From: an uncultured Lachnospiraceae bacterium
GTDB lineage: Bacteria; Bacillota; Clostridia; Lachnospirales; Lachnospiraceae
NCBI GenBank assembly: GCA_947631755.1
Contig: CANRMO010000133.1
Location: 1-6,808 of the forward strand
DNA: 6,808 bases
Direction: 5' to 3'
A program made the translations under genes and the position numbers. Positions 1 to 6,523 of this stretch are shown in pieces. The notes below the pieces were generated by a model. That model worked only from the letters and a program-made list of their open reading frames with translations, searched no databases and was not told where the DNA came from. Position 1 is the first letter of the stretch, and each line of letters begins with the position of its first letter.

Positions 1-1040
1 ACACATTCCCAGTCTCCGCATTCGTGCGGTGGTCTTTCACCATCGTGTACGGCTGCATGACATAGGAGCGGATCTGGCTGCCCCATCCGATTTCTTTTAC
101 CTCGCCCCGGATGTCGGACTCCTTTGCCAGATTCTCCTGTTCCTTCAAAAGAAGCAGCTTTGCCTTCAGCATCTGCATCGCCTTATCCTTATTCATGTGC
201 TGGGATCTCTCATTCTGGCACTGCACTACGATCCCTGTAGGAAAATGTGTGATCCGGATCGCCGATGATGTCTTATTGATGTGCTGTCCGCCGGCGCCGC
301 TGGAGCGGTATGTGTCAATGCGGATATCATCCTCATTGACCTCAATGTCGATATCCCGCTCAATATCCGGCATAACGTCACAGGACACGAAAGAGGTCTG
401 CCGCTTGCCCGCCGCATTAAACGGCGATATGCGCACCAGACGGTGCACACCGTGCTCACTCTTCAGATAACCGTAAACATTTTCCCCGGAAATCTCCAGC
501 GTCACGGATTTCAGGCCAGCCTCATCACCATCCAGAGAATCCAGGACTTTGACAGAAAAGCCTCTCTTATCCGCCCATCGCTCGTACATGCGGCAGAGCA
601 TGCTCGCCCAGTCACAGCTCTCCGTCCCCCCCGCTCCGGCATGAAGCGTCAGGATCGCATTTTCCCGGTCATGCTCGCCGGTCAGCATCGTTGTGATGCG
701 CAGATCCTCAAATTCTCTCTGGAACTCTTCAAATTCCTCCTGAACCTCAGGGATCAGTGATTCGTCCTCATCCTCATTTCCCATCTCGATCAGCGTCAGA
801 ATATCATCGTAGGCCGTACTGAGTTTATCTGCCCGGGCTATCACGTCCTTTAACAGCTTAACTTCTCTCATATCAGCACTGGCCTTCTCTGCCTCCTCCC
901 AGAAGTCGGGCGCTTCCATATTGCGCTCCAATTCCTCAACTCTCAGCTTCTTGTCTGTTAAGTTAAAGTGAATCCCTTACTTCCAGAAGTGGTTTCTCAT
1001 AACTGCTCAGCTCGATCCGGATATTATCCAGTTCAACCAC
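1..1040 (-). CDS. prfB: Peptide chain release factor 2 (RF2), +1 programmed frameshift, 3' end cut by the window
   Basis: RF2 reads UGA and UAA in the ribosomal A site and triggers peptidyl-tRNA hydrolysis. The reading starts at GTG (1038-1040), 7 nt after AAGGTGG (1048-1054). It runs 25 codons to an in-frame TAA (963-965) and continues in the +1 frame from 964. Joined this way, 346 residues are visible and the last 20-30 are beyond the left edge. Seen in the product: the SPF stop-codon recognition tripeptide at residues 205-207 and the catalytic GGQ at 250-252 (284-292), both at the E. coli RF2 numbering, with Ser at 246 before GGQ. The N-terminal 115 residues are acidic and helical, as in family domain 1. 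It follows secA by 100 bp with no convincing promoter or terminator between, so co-transcription is likely, as in Bacillus subtilis. RF1 is excluded by the SPF motif (RF1 has PxT) and the frameshift site. Confidence 0.96.
962..979 (-). promoter_or_regulatory. RF2 +1 programmed ribosomal frameshift site with UAA as the zero-frame stop
   Basis: On the minus strand the order is an SD-like TAAGGG (974-979), then the slip codon CTT (966-968), the stop TAA (963-965) and C (962). The hexamer AGGGAT followed by TCA places CTT three bases downstream, the same spacing as AGGGGG-UAU-CUU in E. coli prfB. Only a +1 shift at CTT restores the RF2 reading frame. In the family this site is an autoregulatory sensor: low RF2 slows termination and favours the shift. 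Here the stop is UAA, which RF1 can also read, unlike the usual UGA. Confidence 0.9.
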
Positions 1041-1078
1041 AAAATCACCACCTTAATATTATTATATATTGCGTGCGG

Positions 1079-1156
1079 CTGCTATGGCGGCCGCCGTCTC
1101 TCTGTATTTACAGAGGAAACTACTCTCTTTGCGCCCTCTGTCAGCGGCCGCAGCAG
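1079..1156 (-). repeat. GC-rich inverted repeat enclosing the secA stop codon and part of the secA-prfB gap
   Basis: In the minus-strand RNA the last secA codons, CTGCTGCGGCCGC (1144-1156), can pair with GCGGCCGCCATAGCAG (1079-1094). This gives 13 pairs with a 3-nt CAT bulge. The 49-nt loop contains the secA TGA and a small hairpin, CTCTGT-ATTT-ACAGAG as read on the plus strand (1100-1115). No T run follows, so it is not a normal intrinsic terminator. The GCGGCCGC arms are each self-complementary, which leaves other foldings possible. Whether the structure forms in the cell is inference. Confidence 0.5.
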
Positions 1157-3702
1157 TGTTTATACTTTTTACCGCTGCCGCAAGGGCATGGGTCATTGCG
1201 CCCAACTTTCTCTGTCTTGCGGACAATCGGCCCGTTTGCCGAATCATCTTTATTTGTCCCGGTCACCTTTGCCACCTGCTCGCGCTCGACTTTCTGCTCA
1301 ATGCGCACATGCATCAACATGCGGACAGTCTCCTCGCGGATGGACTCCGTCATTTCATTAAACATATCATATCCCTGGAGACGGTATTCCACAACCGGAT
1401 CCCTCTGGCCGAAAGCCTGGAGCCCGATGCCCTGGCGCAGCTGATCCATATCATCGATGTGGTCCATCCAGCGGGTATCCGTGGCTTTCAGAAGGATCAC
1501 GCGCTCTACCTCACGGATCTGTTCCTGATCCGGGAACTCGGCCTCCTTGCTTTCATAAATGCGCATGGCCTCTTCCTGTAGATCTTCAATCAGGCGCGCT
1601 TTTGTTATCCCCTCAAACTTCTCCCGGTCAAAGACAAGTGGTTTCACCGGAATCATCGGTATCAGAATCTCATTCAATTCCTCCAGATTCCAATCCTCCG
1701 GAATCTGGTCGTCCCCGATCACCGTATTGACGTATTTATCCACTAACTGATGGATCATGGCAACAATGTCATCTCTCATGTTGTCGCCATCCAGCACCTT
1801 GCGGCGCTCTGCATAAATGATCTCCCGCTGTTCATTGTTGATCTGGTCATACTCCAGCAAGTTCTTTCTTATGCCGTAGTTGTTGCCCTCGATCTTCTTC
1901 TGTGCCCGCTCGATCGCCTTGCTCAGCATCTTGTGCTGGATCTGCTCACCCTCCGGCATCCCCAGGGAATTGAACATCTGCATCAGATTCTGGGAGCCGA
2001 ACAGGCGCATGAGGTCATCTTCCAGGGAAATATAAAATTTCGACTCACCCGGGTCTCCCTGACGTCCGGCACGGCCGCGCAGCTGGTTATCGATGCGCCT
2101 CGACTCATGGCGCTCTGTTCCGATGATCTTCAGTCCGCCCAGATCAGTGACACCCTCGCCGAGCTTGATGTCCGTACCACGCCCGGCCATATTGGTGGCA
2201 ATTGTAACCGCCCCCCTGACACCGGCGTCCGCGATGATCTCCGCCTCCATCTCATGGAACTTCGCGTTGAGGACTTTGTGTGGGATTCCCTTCTTTTTCA
2301 AGAGCTGGGACAATTCCTCCGAGGCTTCGATCGTAATCGTGCCAACCAAGACCGGCTGCCCCTTTTCATGGCTCGCCACAATGTCCTCCACGATGGCGTT
2401 TAACTTCTCCCGTTTCGTTTTATATACGGAATCCTCATAGTCCACACGCTGCACCGGGAGGTTCGTGGGAACTTCCACAACGTCCATGCTGTAAATCTCA
2501 CGGAACTCTTTTTCCTCTGTGAGAGCAGTACCCGTCATGCCGCATTTTTTCGTATACTTATTAAAGAAATTCTGGAACGTAATCGTTGCCAGCGTCTTAC
2601 TCTCTCTCTTTACCTTTACGTGTTCTTTCGCCTCGATCGCCTGGTGAAGACCGTCAGAATAGCGCCTTCCCGGCATGATACGGCCGGTAAACTCATCCAC
2701 AATGAGTACCTGGTCATCTTTTACTACATAATCTTTGTCCAGGTGCATCAGCGCGTGGGCGCGCAGAGACAGATTCACACAATGCTGGATCTCCAGATTC
2801 TCCGGATCCGCCAGATTCTCGATATGGAAGAACCGCTCCGTCTTTTTGACACCCTGCGCCGTGAGGTTGACTGTCTTCTCTTTCTCATTGGCCACATAGT
2901 CGCCGGTCTCCTCACTGTCCTCCTGCATCAAGATATCCATCTTTGACAGTTCCTTTTCCGTGCCCCTTTTCAGCTGGCGCACCAGATTGTCGCACGCCTC
3001 ATAAATCTTGGTAGACTTGCCGCTGGAACCGGAAATGATGAGAGGCGTCCTGGCCTCATCAATGAGAACTGAGTCCACCTCATCGACAATGGCATAGTGC
3101 AGCTCTCTCTGGACGAGCTGCTCTTTGTAGATCACCATGTTATCCCTCAGATAATCGAATCCGAGCTCATTGTTTGTGGCGTATGTGATATCACAGTTGT
3201 ACGCCTCCCGTCTGGCATCATTATCCATGCTGTTCAATATAACGCCAACAGTCAGGCCCAGAAACTCATGGATCTGGCCCATCCACTCGGCATCGCGCTT
3301 CGCCAGATAATCATTGACCGTCACGATATGCACGCCCTTGCCTTCCAGAGCATTCAGATAGGCGGGCAGTGTGGACACCAGTGTCTTTCCCTCACCAGTA
3401 CGCATCTCTGTGATGCGCCCCTGGTGCAAGATCACCCCGCCGATCAGCTGGACCCGGAAATGCCGGAGGCCGATCGTTCTCTTCGACGCCTCCCTCACCA
3501 CGGCATATGCCTCCGGGAGTATGTCGTCCAGCGTCTCCCCCTCGGATAGACGTTTTTTAAACTCAACTGTCTTCGCCTTTAACTCCTCATCCGAGTATTT
3601 CTCCATCTCTGGCTCCATGGCCTCAATTTTATCAACGATAGGAAGCACTCTCTTTACTTCACGTTCACTGTGAGTTCCAATTACCTTATTCAATAATCCC
3701 AT
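1141..3702 (-). CDS. secA: Protein translocase ATPase subunit SecA (853 aa, complete)
   Basis: SecA is the cytosolic, membrane-associated ATPase that pushes unfolded preproteins through the SecYEG channel. The 853-residue length is normal for a Firmicutes SecA1. Seen in order: Walker A RTGEGKTL at 101-108; Walker B VDEVD at 206-210, followed by IDEARTPLIISG; the preprotein cross-linking region, about 225-365; the second nucleotide-binding fold, with TNMAGRGTD at 503-511 and QLRGRAGRQGDPG at 540-552; the helical scaffold and wing region, about 575-800; and a C-terminal zinc-binding SEC-C motif, CXCX8CC, at Cys839, 841, 850 and 851. Start ATG 3700-3702 lies 6 nt after GGAGAG (3709-3714). It has its own promoter, is separated from hpf by a terminator, and probably runs on into prfB. 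Nothing is truncated. An accessory SecA2 is unlikely given the full length, zinc tail and hpf/prfB context. Confidence 0.99.
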   Translation of the reverse strand: MGLLNKVIGTHSEREVKRVLPIVDKIEAMEPEMEKYSDEELKAKTVEFKKRLSEGETLDDILPEAYAVVREASKRTIGLRHFRVQLIGGVILHQGRITEMRTGEGKTLVSTLPAYLNALEGKGVHIVTVNDYLAKRDAEWMGQIHEFLGLTVGVILNSMDNDARREAYNCDITYATNNELGFDYLRDNMVIYKEQLVQRELHYAIVDEVDSVLIDEARTPLIISGSSGKSTKIYEACDNLVRQLKRGTEKELSKMDILMQEDSEETGDYVANEKEKTVNLTAQGVKKTERFFHIENLADPENLEIQHCVNLSLRAHALMHLDKDYVVKDDQVLIVDEFTGRIMPGRRYSDGLHQAIEAKEHVKVKRESKTLATITFQNFFNKYTKKCGMTGTALTEEKEFREIYSMDVVEVPTNLPVQRVDYEDSVYKTKREKLNAIVEDIVASHEKGQPVLVGTITIEASEELSQLLKKKGIPHKVLNAKFHEMEAEIIADAGVRGAVTIATNMAGRGTDIKLGEGVTDLGGLKIIGTERHESRRIDNQLRGRAGRQGDPGESKFYISLEDDLMRLFGSQNLMQMFNSLGMPEGEQIQHKMLSKAIERAQKKIEGNNYGIRKNLLEYDQINNEQREIIYAERRKVLDGDNMRDDIVAMIHQLVDKYVNTVIGDDQIPEDWNLEELNEILIPMIPVKPLVFDREKFEGITKARLIEDLQEEAMRIYESKEAEFPDQEQIREVERVILLKATDTRWMDHIDDMDQLRQGIGLQAFGQRDPVVEYRLQGYDMFNEMTESIREETVRMLMHVRIEQKVEREQVAKVTGTNKDDSANGPIVRKTEKVGRNDPCPCGSGKKYKHCCGR

Positions 3703-3753
3703 ATTTCACTCTCCATTTTCTCCATTGCACTGTGGGCGATATTGCCTTATGCT

Positions 3754-3782
3754 ATTTTAACATTAGTTGGTGGGGGTTTCAA
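3754..3782 (-). promoter_or_regulatory. SigA-type promoter of secA, extended -10
   Basis: On the minus strand, -35 TTGAAA (3777-3782) is followed after 17 nt by -10 TAAAAT (3754-3759). The TGT just upstream of the -10 (3760-3762) gives an extended -10. The predicted start near 3747 gives a 5' leader of about 45 nt before the secA ATG. The promoter sits directly after the hpf terminator, so secA can be expressed independently of hpf. Confidence 0.8.
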
Positions 3783-3791
3783 CTAATATTT

Positions 3792-3823
3792 AAAAAAAGG
3801 CATCTTCACGAAAAGAAGATGCC
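3792..3823 (-). terminator. Rho-independent terminator of hpf
   Basis: On the minus strand a perfect 9-bp stem, GGCATCTTC / GAAGATGCC (3815-3823 and 3799-3807), with a 7-nt loop is followed at once by seven T (3792-3798). It lies 27 bp after the hpf stop. On the plus strand no T run directly follows the stem, so it works in one direction only. Confidence 0.95.
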
Positions 3824-3850
3824 AGAAATCTCACTTTTTATGCCGGGAAA

Positions 3851-4378
3851 TCAATACTCCGGCTCAATCAGACCATATGTGTTACCCTTGCGCTTGTACA
3901 CAACATTCACCTCATCCGTGTCCGCGTTGCGGAACACAAAGAAACTGTGCCCGAGCAATTCCATCTGGACGCACGCCTCCTCCGCATCCATCGGCTTCAT
4001 GGCAAATTTCTTGGAACGGATGATCTGAATTTCCTCCTCCTCGATTGAATCCTCATTGATAAACGCTTTACTCAATTGAGACGCATTCTGCTCCTTGTCG
4101 ATCAGCTTGTTTTTGTATTTGCGAAGCTGCCTCTCAATCACTTCCTCCACAAGATCAATGGAAACATACATATCTGTGCTTGTCTCCTCTGCACGGATAA
4201 TGCTTCCTTTCATCGGTATCGTAACCTCTATCTTCTGACGATTTCTCTCCGTACTCAAGGTCACATGAACTTCTGTCGAGTCATTAAAATATCTCTCCAG
4301 CTTACCGATCTTTTCCTCCACTGCTGAACGTAAACCCTCCGTTATGTCGATATTTCTTCCGCTAATTACCAAATTCAT
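3851..4378 (-). CDS. hpf: Long-form ribosome hibernation promoting factor (175 aa)
   Basis: Hpf binds the decoding region of the 30S subunit in slow growth or stress, blocks tRNA and mRNA binding, and in the long form pairs ribosomes into inactive 100S dimers. The N-terminal S30AE domain covers about residues 1-98, starting with the typical MNLVISGRNIDITEGLR. A linker of about 20 residues, rich in acidic positions (EEEE at 113-116), follows. The C-terminal dimerisation domain covers about 118-173, containing RSKKFAMKPMDAEEA and the beta-strand region ending in YGLIEPEY. The length and two-domain form distinguish it from the short HPF and YfiA of enterobacteria. Start ATG 4376-4378 is 9 nt after AAAGGAG (4388-4394). 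It is monocistronic as judged by its own promoter and terminator. Position before secA is the usual Firmicutes order (yvyD-secA-prfB in B. subtilis). The upstream region is long and repeat-rich, which suggests growth-phase control, not proven here. Confidence 0.97.
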   Translation of the reverse strand: MNLVISGRNIDITEGLRSAVEEKIGKLERYFNDSTEVHVTLSTERNRQKIEVTIPMKGSIIRAEETSTDMYVSIDLVEEVIERQLRKYKNKLIDKEQNASQLSKAFINEDSIEEEEIQIIRSKKFAMKPMDAEEACVQMELLGHSFFVFRNADTDEVNVVYKRKGNTYGLIEPEY

Positions 4379-4439
4379 AATGCTCAGCTCCTTTGCCCAT
4401 AAGTTTCAAATAAAATCCGAAGATTTTGCTTGTAGGTTC

Positions 4440-4468
4440 ATTATACAACAAAACAGCCTCCCGGGCAA
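4440..4468 (-). promoter_or_regulatory. Proximal SigA-type promoter of hpf
   Basis: On the minus strand, -35 TTGCCC (4463-4468) and a perfect -10 TATAAT (4440-4445) are 17 nt apart. The predicted start near 4433 gives a leader of about 55 nt with the AAAGGAG site at its end. The -35 matches TTGACA at 4 of 6 positions. I see no match to a B. subtilis SigB promoter (GTTTAA-N14-GGGTAT). Confidence 0.7.
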
Positions 4469-4501
4469 CAGGAATTTTGCATTGCACCCATTCACCCCGT
4501 A

Positions 4502-4516
4502 AATTGTCTGACAATT
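4502..4516. promoter_or_regulatory. 15-bp perfect palindrome (copy 1), possible operator upstream of hpf
   Basis: AATTGTC-T-GACAATT has 7-bp arms around one central base. It lies about 35 bp upstream of the proximal hpf -35 and just downstream of the possible distal promoter. It matches the CodY consensus AATTTTCWGAAAATT at 13 of 15 positions, with two symmetric differences, so CodY or another dimeric regulator is possible. There is no functional proof. Confidence 0.5.
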
Positions 4517-4543
4517 CAAATAATTGCATTTCACATGCCTTTT

Positions 4544-4572
4544 ATGCTACAAAAGTCTACTATTTCTGTCAA
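4544..4572 (-). promoter_or_regulatory. Possible distal promoter of hpf
   Basis: On the minus strand a consensus -35 TTGACA (4567-4572) is followed after 17 nt by TAGCAT (4544-4549), a -10 with two mismatches. Transcription would start near 4537 and give a leader of about 160 nt that includes palindrome copy 1. The -35 overlaps the last of a row of TTATNNACA nonamers. It is weaker than the proximal promoter because of the -10. Confidence 0.4.
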
Positions 4573-4636
4573 TAATGTCGATAACTTTGTGTATAACCAT
4601 CAAATATCGCATTTCCGTTTCCTCAAATGTTGATAA
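4567..4636 (-). repeat. Four same-strand TTATNNACA nonamers (DnaA-box-like cluster)
   Basis: On the minus strand, in reading order: TTATCAACA (4628-4636), TTATACACA (4588-4596), TTATCGACA (4576-4584) and TTATTGACA (4567-4575). The last two abut, and the second and third are 3 bp apart. TTATACACA fits the DnaA-box consensus TTATNCACA exactly; the others miss one position of it. They lie between the hydrolase gene and hpf, in AT-rich DNA. Candidate roles are a DnaA-controlled promoter, a dispersed DnaA titration site, or iterons for another regulator. Confidence 0.5.
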
Positions 4637-4689
4637 TTTCACGCATCGGATCGGTCTACTCCTGTCGGCGTACAATCGTTCGAACTCTA

Positions 4690-4704
4690 AATTGTATGAC
4701 AATA
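4690..4704. promoter_or_regulatory. 15-bp palindrome-like element (copy 2)
   Basis: AATTGTATGACAATA agrees with copy 1 (4502-4516) at 13 of 15 positions and keeps the inverted ATTGT/ACAAT arms. The centres of the two copies are 188 bp apart. It lies 58 bp downstream of the hydrolase stop codon and about 120 bp upstream of the possible distal hpf promoter. Confidence 0.4.
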
Positions 4705-4712
4705 ACAAAAAC

Positions 4713-4738
4713 GAACCTAATCAGCGTGAACCAATCAG
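4713..4738. repeat. Short imperfect direct repeat after the hydrolase gene
   Basis: GAACCTAATCAG (4713-4724) and GAACCAATCAG (4728-4738) are near-identical and 15 bp apart in register. The copies are direct, so they do not form a terminator hairpin. I see no clear intrinsic terminator anywhere between the hydrolase stop (4762) and hpf, so some read-through towards hpf is possible. Confidence 0.35.
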
Positions 4739-4761
4739 ATCCGTTTTTATTCAATACTATG

Positions 4762-6225
4762 TTAATTCAACACGCGGCGCGCGCTATGTGGTTTGCGGTA
4801 ATAAATACTGCTTGTCGTAATGCCCGTTCTCGGATTGCTGGCGTGGACTACTCTTCCGCCTCCGATACACAGCGCCACATGATTTACAGAGCCGCCGCTG
4901 GCGTAGAAGATCAGATCGCCCGGCCTCGCTTCGGATACACTGATCTTCCGGCCCACCCCGGACTGCTCACGGGAGGTGCGGGGCAGACTGATTCCAAATT
5001 TCTTAAACACAGACATCGTAAAGCCGGAGCAGTCGGTGCCATGTGTCAGGCTTGTCCCGCCATACACATAAGAGTTGCCGACAAACTGGAGCGCGTAGGA
5101 TGCGATCGCCGAACCATCTCCACTGCCCAGGGCACTTCCGCCGCCTCCTTCACTGGATTCTGAACTGCCGGCCGCTCCGCCGCCGCCATCGCTGGATTCC
5201 GAGCTGTCCGAACTGCTGCTGGAGCCCCCTCCGCCGGATTCCGACGAACTGCTCTTTTTGCTGCTCACGGAACTGCTGCTCTTGCCACCAGAGCTGCTCT
5301 TACTTCCGGAACTCTTCTTGTCGCTTGAACTTCCCGAACTGCTGCCGGAATTACTTGAGCTGCCGGAGTTGCCAGAACTGCTGGAACTTCCCGAGCTGCT
5401 GACTTTCTTCTGCTCTTCTTTTGCCGCCGCCTCTGCAGCCGCCTCTTCCCGCTCTTCCTCAATAGAAACAGCCTTTTTAAACTGAACGGAAATCTTTACA
5501 TAATCTTTCAGGACATAACCGCTGGCATCTCCGTCAACGCGGATCTTCACCCAGTCGCCCTCGTCTTTCAGAACTTCATAACTCTCATCTTCCGGGATCA
5601 GGGTTACAATTGTACATTCTGTATTTTTTTCTTCGCGCACGCGGAGTGTCTCCGTCGTGACAGTGGCCCATTTCGTGCCAAAATCATCAATCAGTTTTTC
5701 AGCGCTGTAACCGATGGCCAGATAATCTTTCATAATATATCCACTGACGGAACCAGATTTGATATATACCCAGTCGCCCTCCGTCTTAGAGATCGTGGCC
5801 GCACTTCCACGGTACAGTTTTCCGACAATTTCTGCATCCGTATTTGGTTTTTTACGGATATTTACATAATCAGCCGCAATCGAAATGCCAACATTAGCAT
5901 ACTCCGATTCCGGTTTCGGCGTGGCCGTAGCTGTCGCCTCTGTGGTGGGTTCCGGCGTCGCCCCCTCCACAGCAGTGCCGCTGACAACCGTGTTAGCAGC
6001 TCCCCCATTTCCCATATTATCGTCAAATGCTACGATCGCCTCCGGATCTGTCTGGTTTGCACCTGTTTTTACTGAACAATACTGATCTAACGTATATGAC
6101 ATTCCCGCCAGTTCAGTCTCGCTCCCCATCGTAGTGGATGTCGAGACGATATAATGTCCAAATACACCAAAGGAAAGAACAAGACTGGCTCCCATTATCG
6201 TTTTGAGCATTTTTTTCCGTTGCAT
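4762..6225 (-). CDS. Secreted SH3b - NlpC/P60 cell-wall hydrolase (487 aa)
   Basis: It is probably a cysteine peptidase that cuts the peptide stems of peptidoglycan outside the membrane. The start ATG 6223-6225 is chosen because GGAGG (6233-6237) lies 7 nt upstream and the N-terminus then reads as a signal or anchor: MQRKK, then a hydrophobic stretch at about 11-28. Next come a Thr/Pro-rich segment (about 80-105), a bacterial SH3 domain (about 112-170, VNIRKKPN and GDWVYIKSGSVSGYI), a second SH3 domain (about 185-246, LRVREEKN and GDWVKI..GYVLKDY), a Glu/Ala/Lys-rich possible coiled coil (254-274), a Ser/Gly linker (276-370) and an NlpC/P60 domain (about 374-487). The catalytic Cys is Cys399 in TDCSGF, with His449 in NHVALCIG and His461 in VVHAS. 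It is monocistronic on the minus strand, divergent from the YjfB gene. No signal peptidase site is obvious, so it may stay membrane-anchored. The substrate bond is not readable from sequence. Confidence 0.93.
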   Translation of the reverse strand: MQRKKMLKTIMGASLVLSFGVFGHYIVSTSTTMGSETELAGMSYTLDQYCSVKTGANQTDPEAIVAFDDNMGNGGAANTVVSGTAVEGATPEPTTEATATATPKPESEYANVGISIAADYVNIRKKPNTDAEIVGKLYRGSAATISKTEGDWVYIKSGSVSGYIMKDYLAIGYSAEKLIDDFGTKWATVTTETLRVREEKNTECTIVTLIPEDESYEVLKDEGDWVKIRVDGDASGYVLKDYVKISVQFKKAVSIEEEREEAAAEAAAKEEQKKVSSSGSSSSSGNSGSSSNSGSSSGSSSDKKSSGSKSSSGGKSSSSVSSKKSSSSESGGGGSSSSSDSSESSDGGGGAAGSSESSEGGGGSALGSGDGSAIASYALQFVGNSYVYGGTSLTHGTDCSGFTMSVFKKFGISLPRTSREQSGVGRKISVSEARPGDLIFYASGGSVNHVALCIGGGRVVHASNPRTGITTSSIYYRKPHSARRVLN

Positions 6226-6377
6226 GAATTCCCCTCCAATTGCCATCACTCGTATCTGTTTAAAATATCCCCTTACATACTGCATTTCTTTTCTGTCAGA
6301 CTTTATCTGCACATCAAATCTGCCCGGCACAATGTCCCGCAGAAATACACGTAATTGTTACAAAATTATTAACGATA
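6226..6377 (-). other. Long 5' leader of the NlpC/P60 gene
   Basis: The predicted transcription start is near 6377, leaving about 150 nt untranslated before the ATG. I looked for c-di-AMP (ydaO) and c-di-GMP riboswitch signatures, since wall hydrolases are often controlled this way, and recognised none. No strong hairpin with a T run (attenuator) is visible. At 6353-6367, AATTGTTACAAAATT matches the CodY consensus at 12 of 15 positions, about 10-25 nt into the transcript, where a bound protein could block elongation. That is weak evidence in AT-rich DNA. Confidence 0.45.
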
Positions 6378-6383
6378 TGTTTT

Positions 6384-6412
6384 AGTATAGCAAGGAAACT
6401 GTATTCTGTCAA
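6384..6412 (-). promoter_or_regulatory. Consensus SigA promoter of the NlpC/P60 gene
   Basis: On the minus strand, a perfect -35 TTGACA (6407-6412) is followed after 17 nt by -10 TATACT (6384-6389). This is one of the best-matching promoters in the window and points to strong vegetative expression of the hydrolase unless repressed. Confidence 0.87.
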
Positions 6413-6468
6413 CAAAAAATATTCTACAGCAATTGAATAATTTTGTGCTTTTCTTCTGGCAGCTCATG

Positions 6469-6477
6469 TGTTATACT
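6469..6477 (+). promoter_or_regulatory. Extended -10 promoter of the YjfB-family gene
   Basis: TGTTATACT combines a TGn extension (6469-6471) with -10 TATACT (6472-6477). The -35 region 17 nt upstream is only TTTTCT, so recognition would rest on the extended -10. The start near 6484 gives a leader of about 40 nt. I see no SigD-type (flagellar) TAAA-N15-GCCGATAT signature here. Confidence 0.65.
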
Positions 6478-6523
6478 ATATGTAGTAGCAAAGTCGGATC
6501 GTCCAACAACAAGGAGGGATTTC

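Noticed and set aside
281..760. Plus-strand 159-codon open frame opposite prfB, and similar frames opposite secA.
   Set aside because: They are antisense shadows of highly conserved prfB and secA codons with no initiation signals.
1061..1066. TATAAT on the minus strand just before prfB, as a possible prfB promoter.
   Set aside because: There is no -35 at the right distance (CGCCAT), and the predicted start would fall inside the prfB ribosome binding site.
4567..4704. A chromosomal replication origin suggested by the DnaA-like nonamers.
   Set aside because: There is no dnaA, dnaN or gidA neighbour and no clear unwinding element; hpf-secA-prfB is not an origin neighbourhood, so a regulatory or titration site is the more modest reading.
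4524..5163. Plus-strand open frames across the hpf-hydrolase gap and the hydrolase 3' end.
   Set aside because: They have no ribosome binding site, mostly lie antisense to the NlpC/P60 domain or in regulatory DNA, and resemble no protein family known to me.
5258..5485. Plus-strand Leu/Pro/Glu-rich open frame opposite the hydrolase gene.
   Set aside because: It is the antisense reading of the repetitive Ser/Gly linker codons, with no ribosome binding site or promoter of its own.
6226..6330. 35-codon in-frame N-terminal extension of the hydrolase from a GTG at 6330.
   Set aside because: It has no good ribosome binding site and would bury the signal-like segment; the ATG at 6225 has an excellent GGAGG and a normal secretion N-terminus.
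6226..6377. ydaO-type c-di-AMP or GEMM c-di-GMP riboswitch in the hydrolase leader.
   Set aside because: None of the conserved sequence blocks of these classes could be recognised by eye; a covariance search would settle it.
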